NCBI GenBank assembly: GCA_001897755.1 | Contig: MKUJ01000018.1 | Span: forward strand, 65,048-116,691 | From: Afipia sp. 64-13 | Lineage (GTDB): Bacteria; Pseudomonadota; Alphaproteobacteria; Rhizobiales; Xanthobacteraceae | Length of the DNA: 51,644 bases | Direction of reading: 5' to 3' | Part shown: piece after piece, positions 32,936-41,317 of the stretch | How the letters are laid out: every line of letters begins with the position of its first letter | How positions within the stretch are numbered: the first letter of the stretch is position 1 | The notes under the pieces: generated by a model | What the model was told of the DNA's origin: nothing | Database searches by the model: none | What the model saw: the letters and a program-made list of their open reading frames with translations, nothing else | Position numbers and translations under genes: made by a program

Positions 32936-34228
32936 CTAGCTCGCCTTTCCCGGCCCCTGATAGGCGATGCCGCGCATCAGCGCGGCGTTGCCGAATTTCC
33001 TGCGCACATCGTCCATCGCGCGCTCGGCATGAGCGGCCCGGCGGTCGAGCAGATCCTCATGCGCGGCCTCCGCTTCCGGCCGCAGCGCGCTGACGCCCGC
33101 GCCGAGCAGGCGGAAGGCGGTGCCGTCGATTTCCTTCGCCAGCATCTCGCGCGCGACCGCGAAGATCTTGCCGGCGAGCTGGGTCGGCGCGGCGATGGAG
33201 TGGGAGCGGGTGCGCTGGCGGAAGTCGGCGGTCTTGAGCTTCAGCGTGATGGTGCAGCCGGCGAGATTGCCGCCTTTGAGGCGCGCCGAGACTTTCTCGC
33301 ACAATCGCCAGAGCACGCGCTCCAGCGTCGCGAAGTCGCGGATGTCCTCCTCGAACGTCGTCTCATTTGAAATGGTCTTGGCGCCGCGGTCGGGCACCAC
33401 CTTGCGCGTATCGATGCCGCGCGCGAGTCGCCACAGCCGCTGGCCGTCGGCGCCGAACAGCTTCATCAGTTCGGTTTCCTCGGCGCGCTGCAGATCGCCG
33501 ATCAGGCGGAAGCCGCGTGACTGCAGTTTCTCTTGCGCGGCGGGACCAACGCCATAGATGAAGCCGACCGGTTTGCCCGCCAGCAGCGTGCAGGCGTCAT
33601 CCTGACCGAGCACGGCGAAGCCGCGCGGCTTGTCGAGATCGGAGGCGATCTTGGCGAGGAATTTGTTGGCCGACAGTCCGACCGACACGGTGATGCCGAC
33701 GTCGCGCTCGACCTGCGTCGCGAACCGCGCCAGCACCTTGGCCGGGATCATGCCGTGGACGCGCTCGGTGCCGGTGAGATCAAGGAAGGCTTCGTCGATC
33801 GACAGCGGCTCGACCAGCGGGGTGAGCGCCAGCATCGCCTGCCGCACTTGCCGTCCGACCCGCACATACAGCGCCATGTCGGGCCGGATCACCACCGCTT
33901 CGGGGCACAGCGCCAGCGCCTTGAACATCGGCATCGCCGAGCGCACGCCATAGGTGCGGGCGATGTAGCAGGCGGCCGCGACCACGCCGCGCTTGCCGCC
34001 GCCGATGATCACCGGTTTGTCGGCGAGCTCGGGCCGGTCGCGCTTGGTGATGGTGGCGTAGAACGCGTCGCAATCGATATGCGCCAATGCCAGCGCGCCG
34101 AGCGCCGGATGATGAATGAGACGCGGCGAGCCGCACACCGTGCAGCGGCGGACCTGATCCGCCGCGTCGGTGAGGCAGTCCCGGCAAAATCCCGGCCCAT
34201 GGCGCGTCGTCTGCGCAGGGTCGCTCAC
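32936..34228 (-). CDS. dinB: DNA polymerase IV (Y-family) with N-terminal Cys4 motif
   Basis: A 430-residue error-prone translesion polymerase. Catalytic motifs: HIDCDAFYATI and SIDEAFLDLTG. The little-finger domain and C-terminal region (LLGAGVSALRPEAEAAHEDL) follow. Before the polymerase domain it carries about 48 extra residues with C15, C18, C29 and C32 (CRDC and CTVC), a likely zinc ribbon not found in E. coli DinB. This long form is typical of a subset of alphaproteobacteria. It is followed closely by DUF3572, whose stop is three bases from its start, so they may be co-transcribed. Confidence 0.95.
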   Translation of the reverse strand: MSDPAQTTRHGPGFCRDCLTDAADQVRRCTVCGSPRLIHHPALGALALAHIDCDAFYATITKRDRPELADKPVIIGGGKRGVVAAACYIARTYGVRSAMPMFKALALCPEAVVIRPDMALYVRVGRQVRQAMLALTPLVEPLSIDEAFLDLTGTERVHGMIPAKVLARFATQVERDVGITVSVGLSANKFLAKIASDLDKPRGFAVLGQDDACTLLAGKPVGFIYGVGPAAQEKLQSRGFRLIGDLQRAEETELMKLFGADGQRLWRLARGIDTRKVVPDRGAKTISNETTFEEDIRDFATLERVLWRLCEKVSARLKGGNLAGCTITLKLKTADFRQRTRSHSIAAPTQLAGKIFAVAREMLAKEIDGTAFRLLGAGVSALRPEAEAAHEDLLDRRAAHAERAMDDVRRKFGNAALMRGIAYQGPGKAS

Positions 34229-34231
34229 GTT

Positions 34232-34522
34232 TTACTCCCGCGGATAGTCACCCAGGGCGTCGCGCGCGGCGGCGATCGTGTCCGGCGGCAATTGCGACGA
34301 ATCGGAGAACGCCTTCACGGTATCATCATCCCGCATGATGAAGTCGAGCACACCTGCGAGGAATTTCGGATCGGTCGCCGCGGCGCGCAGCGTCTCCGGG
34401 CCGATGCCGCTTTCGGACAGGAACAGGCCCAGCCGCTCAGGCTGCCCGGCGAGGAAAGAAAGCGCCTGAATCGCCACGATTTCAGCGACTTCGCTCGGCT
34501 TTCGCTGGTGTTTGAGTGCCAT
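34232..34522 (-). CDS. DUF3572 family protein
   Basis: A 96-residue helical cytoplasmic protein with the DUF3572 pattern: PSEVAEIVAIQALSFLAGQP, ERLGLFLSESGIGPETLRAA, and LAGVLDFIMRDDDTVKAFSD. No function is established. It is divergent from divK by about 121 bases and runs into dinB with only a three-base gap. The divK-DUF3572 pairing is a recurring alphaproteobacterial neighbourhood. Confidence 0.88.
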   Translation of the reverse strand: MALKHQRKPSEVAEIVAIQALSFLAGQPERLGLFLSESGIGPETLRAAATDPKFLAGVLDFIMRDDDTVKAFSDSSQLPPDTIAAARDALGDYPRE

Positions 34523-34643
34523 GCCTATTTGCCTTTCCGTAACTTCTGGTCTCTATTTTGGAACCATCATGCCCGACTCATTCCGGCGTGGCGACGGCTA
34601 ATCCTTGTCGGCGAAACAGGCATTTTGCGGGATCGGAGGAAGG

Positions 34644-35009
34644 GTGGCGAAGACTGTCCTGATCGTTGAGGACAACGAGCTCAACATGAAGCTCTTTCGC
34701 GACCTGCTCGAAGCCCATGGCTATCAGACGGTCGGCACGAGCAATGGTCGCGAGGCGCTCGCTCTCGCGCGCAAGTATCGACCCGATCTGATCCTGATGG
34801 ACATCCAGCTTCCGGAGGTCTCGGGTCTCGACGTGACGAAATGGATCAAGGAAGACGCCGAGCTGCACGCCACTCCGGTGGTGGCGGTGACGGCTTTCGC
34901 CATGAAGGGCGACGAGGAGCGTATCCGCGAGGGTGGGTGCGAGGCCTATCTGTCGAAGCCGATCTCGGTGGGGAAGTTCATCGAGACCGTGAGGCGGTTC
35001 ATCGGTTGA
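34644..35009 (+). CDS. divK: Single-domain response regulator DivK
   Basis: A 121-residue receiver domain with no output domain. The phosphoacceptor is D53 in [13 protein letters not shown], the acidic pair is E9-D10, and the conserved Lys is K105 in YLSKPIS. DivK controls cell-cycle kinases (DivJ, PleC, DivL) in alphaproteobacteria and so the CtrA pathway. The GTG start at 34644 follows GGAGGAAGG, an excellent ribosome site. It lies ten bases upstream of pleD, the standard arrangement. Confidence 0.96.
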   Translation: MAKTVLIVEDNELNMKLFRDLLEAHGYQTVGTSNGREALALARKYRPDLILMDIQLPEVSGLDVTKWIKEDAELHATPVVAVTAFAMKGDEERIREGGCEAYLSKPISVGKFIETVRRFIG

Positions 35010-35019
35010 GGAAAATGCT

Positions 35020-36393
<1,374 letters not shown>

Positions 36394-36420
36394 GCTCAAG
36401 ACAACCCGGTCCGGAAACGC

Positions 36421-36447
36421 AAAACGGAGCCGCACGGCTCCGTTTTT
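36421..36447. terminator. Bidirectional intrinsic terminator between pleD and rpmG
   Basis: AAAACGGAGCCG pairs with CGGCTCCGTTTTT around a two-base gap. It lies between the convergent genes and has A and T runs on both sides. Confidence 0.9.
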
Positions 36448-36469
36448 CGTCATCGCAGGTGGGTGCGAC

Positions 36470-36637
36470 TTACTTGATCTTGGCTTCGCGGAACTCGACG
36501 TGCTTCTTGGCGACCGGATCGTACTTCTTCTTCACGAGCTTGTCGGTCATTGTGCGCGAGTTCTTCTTGGCGACGTAATAGAAGCCGGTGTCCGCGCTTG
36601 AAACGAGCTTGACCTTGATGGTGACCGCTTTGGCCAT
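36470..36637 (-). CDS. rpmG: 50S ribosomal protein L33, cysteine-free form
   Basis: Reading the minus strand from ATG 36637 gives 55 codons ending TAA at 36470: [20 protein letters not shown], then [20 protein letters not shown], ending in [15 protein letters not shown]. This is the standard length and sequence of L33 in alphaproteobacteria. It lacks the two CxxC zinc pairs of C+ L33 proteins, so it does not need zinc. It is too short to appear among long open frames. A strong terminator follows. Confidence 0.97.
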   Translation of the reverse strand: MAKAVTIKVKLVSSADTGFYYVAKKNSRTMTDKLVKKKYDPVAKKHVEFREAKIK

Positions 36638-36839
36638 GTTCAGAACCTCGAATGTCTGGAATGGGCGGGTCGGCTGGCGCTGTCACCGCGTTTGGCCGGC
36701 AAACTACCTTCGAATGTCCCAAAGTCAAGGATTTAGGCAGGTTTGCCGTGCCGGAATAAGGACTGAATCCTTCAAAAATCTCACTTTTTCGACCCCGCCA
36801 GGATGATTTTGCCCCATCTGCCGAGGATTTCCGGACGAC

Positions 36840-37634
36840 TCAGCCGCCGCCGAAATCCGCCGGGGTGAAAGCGAGGTCGAGCACCCGCCATTCATGGTAT
36901 TTGTCAGCCGGCAGCATGCTGTAGGGCTGGCAGGTCTCGATGGCCTTGATCGCGGCCTGCATCAGCAGCGGCCCCTTGGCCGAGGCGCTGGCCTCGATCA
37001 GCACCGGGGTTGCGGCCAGGATGCCGTTCGGCTGCAGCGCTACCCGCAGCACGATCCGCACCGTGTCGTCCGGGGTGATCCCGGATGGCAGCACCGAACA
37101 GGTCTTGAGGTGAGCAAGGAAGGACTCGATCGCGGTCTTTTCGATCTTCGCGCCGGACGTGACCGGATCGAAGCCGGTGTCCGACAGGTTGAACATCGTG
37201 CCGTATTTGCCGGTGATGTCCGGCTGCACCACCGGGGGTGCGTTCAGCGTCAGCAGCGATGAAGCCGGTGGCGACGGAGCCGGTGCGGGCTGCGGCGCGG
37301 GGACGGGCGGGTCTGCTGCAATCTCTGGCGAGGTGGACGGAGGTTCCGGGTCCGAGGCGGAAGCCGGCGCAGGTGGGTCCGGAGGAGCGGGAGGCGCGGG
37401 CGTTGCCGATTGATCCGCGAGTTCCTGCTTGGATGTGTCAGGTTCGGGAAGCGAAGCCTGCTTGTCCTGCGCGGCCTTCAATTCCTCCGGCGTCACCAGA
37501 TCGATCGTGATGGTGTCGTGATGCGGATCGAACGGGCGGACGCCGGTGCCGAACACAATCCACGCCAGAATGGCGAGATGGGCTGCAATCGAGGCGCCGA
37601 TGCCTGCCTGAGTCAGCAGCCGTGATCCAATCAT
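36840..37634 (-). CDS. TonB/TolA-like energy-transducer-type envelope protein
   Basis: A 264-residue protein with one N-terminal membrane anchor (GASIAAHLAILAWIVFGTG) and a long Pro/Ala-rich periplasmic linker (residues about 60-140; APPAPPDPPAP, PQPAPAPSPPAS). The C-terminal domain (about residues 160-260) has IESFLAHLKTCSVLPSGI and VRIVLRVALQPNGILAATPV, a TonB/TolA C-terminal pattern. A partner pair such as ExbB-ExbD or TolQ-TolR is not nearby. It may transmit energy to an outer-membrane receptor, or act in envelope upkeep. Function is unproven. Confidence 0.75.
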   Translation of the reverse strand: MIGSRLLTQAGIGASIAAHLAILAWIVFGTGVRPFDPHHDTITIDLVTPEELKAAQDKQASLPEPDTSKQELADQSATPAPPAPPDPPAPASASDPEPPSTSPEIAADPPVPAPQPAPAPSPPASSLLTLNAPPVVQPDITGKYGTMFNLSDTGFDPVTSGAKIEKTAIESFLAHLKTCSVLPSGITPDDTVRIVLRVALQPNGILAATPVLIEASASAKGPLLMQAAIKAIETCQPYSMLPADKYHEWRVLDLAFTPADFGGG

Positions 37635-37727
37635 GTGAACTCAACGCATGAACACGGTCCGGGGAGCGTCCAGCATAGCAAGTCTGAACGGTTGTGGCTG
37701 GCCTTTTTGTCGTGCGAGCCGCCGATG

Positions 37728-38468
37728 TCAGAGCGTGTCGCGCCGCATCTCGCCGCTCCGGAAATGGAAAAACGGTACCTCGGCGGCGTGCGACAACGGC
37801 CCCATGGCGAGGTGGGTTTCGAGTTCGCTGAGCACGCGCCGGGTGATCTGGTGCATCGCCTCGAGCGGCGACGAGCCAAGCTCGATCCAGACCAGTTCGA
37901 CCAGTTCGGCGTCCGGGCGGACGATGCCGTCGACCCTGTGTGCGATGGCGGAGGCATCGGCGGCGAAGAAGCGTGTGTCGAAACGCCGGACCAGGCCGGG
38001 CGGCGTGATGGCACGCGCGATCAGGAACAGATGCGAAGGGTCGGGCAGCAGACGGGCCTCGGCGAACGGCTTCCACTCGCCGGCCAGCGTGGTGGCTTGC
38101 GTGGCTTCGTGCGGCGAGGCGGCCTTGCAGCCGAGGCAGAGGCCGGTCTCCTCGCAGACCTCGCGGATCGCCGCGACCGCGATCGCACGGGCGCGGGCGG
38201 CGGCGATTTTTGGCGCGCCGCTGAGCAGCTTGTGTTCGAGCGCTTCCGGCAAGGGGTGCGCCAGCGGCACGCGGTTGTCGGACGGATCGACCCGTCCGCC
38301 CGGAAACACGAAGCGGCCCGGCATGAACACCAGCTTGTCGTGGCGACGTCCGACCAGCACTTTTGGCACCGCGCCGCTGCGATCGACCAGGATCAGCGTC
38401 GCCGCATCCTTCGGCTTGCGATAGGGATGGGAGGCGTCGTCGCCATTGATGGTCGCGGGCCGTGCCAT
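37728..38468 (-). CDS. NUDIX hydrolase, NUDT19-like
   Basis: A 246-residue NUDIX enzyme. The Nudix box is split: GGRVDPSD lies near residue 56, and REVCEETGL, the catalytic helix with the metal-binding Glu residues, lies near residue 101, about 40 residues later. In typical NUDIX proteins these parts are adjacent; the same insertion is known in eukaryotic NUDT19, a CoA diphosphohydrolase. Cleavage of CoA or acyl-CoA is thus a reasonable guess. It follows DUF983 by 15 bases on the minus strand. Confidence 0.85.
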   Translation of the reverse strand: MARPATINGDDASHPYRKPKDAATLILVDRSGAVPKVLVGRRHDKLVFMPGRFVFPGGRVDPSDNRVPLAHPLPEALEHKLLSGAPKIAAARARAIAVAAIREVCEETGLCLGCKAASPHEATQATTLAGEWKPFAEARLLPDPSHLFLIARAITPPGLVRRFDTRFFAADASAIAHRVDGIVRPDAELVELVWIELGSSPLEAMHQITRRVLSELETHLAMGPLSHAAEVPFFHFRSGEMRRDTL

Positions 38469-38483
38469 ATCGCTTTTACAACA

Positions 38484-38942
38484 TCACTCCGCGGCGGCCG
38501 CCGCCGCTGGCTTGTCCAGCGAGGTGTCGGTGTCAAAGCCGTGCATGCGCAGCGCCCATTGCAGGCCGACGACCGTACCCTTGATCGGCTGCAACAGCGC
38601 CAGCGAGGCGATCAGCGTGAATGGCAGATAGGCGGCGAGCTGCCAGGCGATCGGCGGCGCGTAGTTGGTCTCGACCCACAGCCCGACCGGAACCACGATG
38701 TGTCCGACCACGACGATGACGAGATAGGCCGGCAGATCGTCGGCGCGGTGGTGGGTGAAATCCTGGCCGCACTCGGAGCAGGAGTCGGCGGTTTTCAGGA
38801 AGGCGCGGAACAGCTTGCCTTTGCCACAATTCGGACAGCGGCAGCGCCATCCGCGCTTCATCGCGGTCCACAGATCACGCTTGGGCAGGGTGCCGAGTTC
38901 GGCAGTCCATGTCGTGGCGGGAACAGAGGTCTGGCTGTCCAT
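38484..38942 (-). CDS. DUF983 family zinc-ribbon membrane protein
   Basis: A 152-residue protein. A zinc ribbon lies near the N-terminus (CPNCGKGKLF, then CSECGQDF), followed by two membrane segments (LPAYLVIVVVGHIVVPVGLW and LAAYLPFTLIASLALL) and an Ala-rich tail. This matches DUF983, an alphaproteobacterial family often beside NUDIX and rnr genes, as here. Function is unknown. It lies 29 bases after rnr and 15 before the NUDIX gene, so all three may share a transcript. Confidence 0.9.
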   Translation of the reverse strand: MDSQTSVPATTWTAELGTLPKRDLWTAMKRGWRCRCPNCGKGKLFRAFLKTADSCSECGQDFTHHRADDLPAYLVIVVVGHIVVPVGLWVETNYAPPIAWQLAAYLPFTLIASLALLQPIKGTVVGLQWALRMHGFDTDTSLDKPAAAAAAE

Positions 38943-38971
38943 GATGTCTCCTGCAGGCCTGATCGGGACGA

Positions 38972-41317
38972 TCAGCGCTTGTTCGGTTTGCGTGTCTTTC
39001 GCGAAGGTTTCGCCTTGGAAGGTTTCCCCTTGGGAGCCTTTGCCTTGGACTTTCGCGATGTCTTGTCCTTCTTCGCTCGGTGAAGCCGCGCTTTCATGCG
39101 CCCGTTCGGTCCGCGGCCTTCGCGCGCCGGATCCGATCCTCCCGAGAGAAGCTCGAACCGCAACGCTCCGGCCACGGGAGCTGCTTCTACCAGACGAACC
39201 TCGACCACGTCACCCAGTCTGTGCATGACACCGCTGCGCGAGCCGATCAGCGCGTGGCGTGTTTCATCGTAGTTGTAATATTCGCTGCCGAGGGAACGCA
39301 CCGGGATCAGGCCGTCGGCGCCGGTGTCGTTGAGTTTCACGAACAGGCCGGCGCGCGTCACGCCGGAAATCCGGCCGGGAAACACCGCGCCAATCCGGTC
39401 GGCGAGGAAATGCGCGATCAGCCGGTCGGCGGTTTCGCGTTCCGCTTTCATGGCGCGGCGCTCGGTCAGCGAGATCGCCGCGGCGATTTCACTCAATGTT
39501 TCGAGTGTTTCAGTGTCCGGCAACGCGCCGTCGCCAAGGCCGAGCGCGCGGATCAGCGCCCGGTGCACGATCAGGTCCGCGTATCGCCTGATCGGCGAAG
39601 TGAAATGAGCGTAGCGCCGCAGATTGAGGCCGAAATGGCCGTAATTCTCGGCGGAATATTCCGCCTGCGCCTGCGAGCGCAACACCACCTCGTTGACCAG
39701 CGATTCCGCGTCGCGGCCTTTGACCTGCGCCAGCACGCGGTTGAACACCGCCGGCCGCAGCGCGCCGGTCGACGAGAATGGCATGTCGAGAGTTTTCAGG
39801 AACTCGCGCAGGTTGTGCACCTTCTCCACGGTCGGCTCGTCGTGGACGCGGTAGATCAGCGGCAGCGATTTCTTCTCCAGCGTCTCGGCGGCCGCGACAT
39901 TGGCGAGGATCATGAACTCCTCGATCAGGCGATGCGCTTCGAGCCGCTCCGGCGTCACCACGCGATCGACGGTGCCGTCGGGTTTCAGGAGAATCTTGCG
40001 CTCTGGCAGATCAAGGTCGAGCGGATCGCGTACCTCGCGCGCCTGCTTCACCAGCGCGTAAGCATCGTAGAGCGGCCTCAGGATCGGACCGAGAAGGGGG
40101 GCTGTGACATCGTCCGGCCGCCCGTCGATCGCGGCCTGCGTCTGCGCGTAATGCAGCTTGGCGGCCGAGCGCATCAGGATGCGGTGGAAGGTGTGGGAGC
40201 GCTTGCGGCCGTCTGCGCCGATCACCATGCGCACCGCGAGTGCGCCGCGCGCCTCGCCGGGCCGCAGCGAGCACAGATCGTTGGAGATGCGCTCGGGCAG
40301 CATCGGTACCACGCGGTCGGGGAAATACACCGAGTTGCCGCGGCGCAGCGCCTCGCGGTCGAGCGCCGAGCGCGGTCGCACGTAGAAGGCGACATCGGCG
40401 ATCGCGACGGTGACGATGTAGCCGCCTTTATTGGCCGGATCGTCATCCGGCGCGGCATGCACGGCGTCGTCGTGATCCTTGGCGTCGGGCGGATCGATGG
40501 TGACGAGCGGCAGCTCGCGCCAGTCCTCGCGTCCTTCCAGCGCGGCCGGCTTTGCGCTGTCCGCCTCGCGCAGCGTGTCAGCGGGAAACTCCTGCGGAAT
40601 TTCGTGCGCATGAATCGCGATCAGGCTGATGGCCTTCTCGGTCTTCATCGAGCCGAGCCGTTCTTTCACGCGCCCGGCCGGCAGGCCATAGCCGCGCGGG
40701 CGCATCAGCTCGACGCTGACCAGATCGCCGTCTTGCGCACCGCCCGCGTCGGCTGAGTTGATGGCAAGCTCGCGGCCTGCCTGCTTTTTGTCGATCGGAA
40801 TGAGACGGCCTTCGCCATTCGGCAACGTGCGGAAGATGCCGAGCACGCGATGCGTCGCCTTGTCGAGCAGCTTGATGATGCGTCCGCGATAGCCGGCACG
40901 GCGCGTCTCGCGATCGGGCTTCTCGATCCGCAGCAGCGCGCGGTCGCCGACGCCGCCAATCGTGCCAGGCGGGGGACGACGCGGAATATGGATCTGAATG
41001 ACAGGCGCGGGCCCGTCGGTCTCCTCGAACCATTCGGCGGGCGAGGCGATCAGTTCGCCGTCGGCATCGCGGCCGGTGATGTCGACAACAAGCGTCGGCG
41101 GCAGCGCCTTGACGTCCTGCACCCTTTTGCCGCGCTTGACGATCACGCCTTCGTCGGTGAGATCGCGCAGCACGCGACGCAGCGCCGCGCGGGTTTCGTT
41201 CTTGAGGCCGAAGTGACGCGCAAGCTCGCGCGTGCCGGCGTCGGGTTGTTCGCGGATGAACGCGACGATGCTCTCCCGATCGGGGAAAACATCCGGCGCG
41301 TTGTGTTTTTTCACCAT
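38972..41317 (-). CDS. rnr: Ribonuclease R
   Basis: A 781-residue 3'-5' exoribonuclease that degrades structured RNA. Domain order: an N-terminal winged helix (STRELARHFGLKNETRAALR-type segment, residues 20-60), cold-shock domains, the RNB domain with the catalytic Asp cluster in DPPDAKDHDDAVHA, an S1 domain (FPGRISGVTRAGLFVKLNDT), and a Lys/Ser-rich tail. Its start codon overlaps the topA stop (TAATG), so translation is coupled to topA. Downstream are DUF983 and NUDIX genes. Confidence 0.97.
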   Translation of the reverse strand: MVKKHNAPDVFPDRESIVAFIREQPDAGTRELARHFGLKNETRAALRRVLRDLTDEGVIVKRGKRVQDVKALPPTLVVDITGRDADGELIASPAEWFEETDGPAPVIQIHIPRRPPPGTIGGVGDRALLRIEKPDRETRRAGYRGRIIKLLDKATHRVLGIFRTLPNGEGRLIPIDKKQAGRELAINSADAGGAQDGDLVSVELMRPRGYGLPAGRVKERLGSMKTEKAISLIAIHAHEIPQEFPADTLREADSAKPAALEGREDWRELPLVTIDPPDAKDHDDAVHAAPDDDPANKGGYIVTVAIADVAFYVRPRSALDREALRRGNSVYFPDRVVPMLPERISNDLCSLRPGEARGALAVRMVIGADGRKRSHTFHRILMRSAAKLHYAQTQAAIDGRPDDVTAPLLGPILRPLYDAYALVKQAREVRDPLDLDLPERKILLKPDGTVDRVVTPERLEAHRLIEEFMILANVAAAETLEKKSLPLIYRVHDEPTVEKVHNLREFLKTLDMPFSSTGALRPAVFNRVLAQVKGRDAESLVNEVVLRSQAQAEYSAENYGHFGLNLRRYAHFTSPIRRYADLIVHRALIRALGLGDGALPDTETLETLSEIAAAISLTERRAMKAERETADRLIAHFLADRIGAVFPGRISGVTRAGLFVKLNDTGADGLIPVRSLGSEYYNYDETRHALIGSRSGVMHRLGDVVEVRLVEAAPVAGALRFELLSGGSDPAREGRGPNGRMKARLHRAKKDKTSRKSKAKAPKGKPSKAKPSRKTRKPNKR

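Noticed and set aside
37635-39083. A 482-codon plus-strand frame over the NUDIX, DUF983 and rnr end region
   Set aside because: Crosses three well-supported minus-strand genes and has no recognisable domain.
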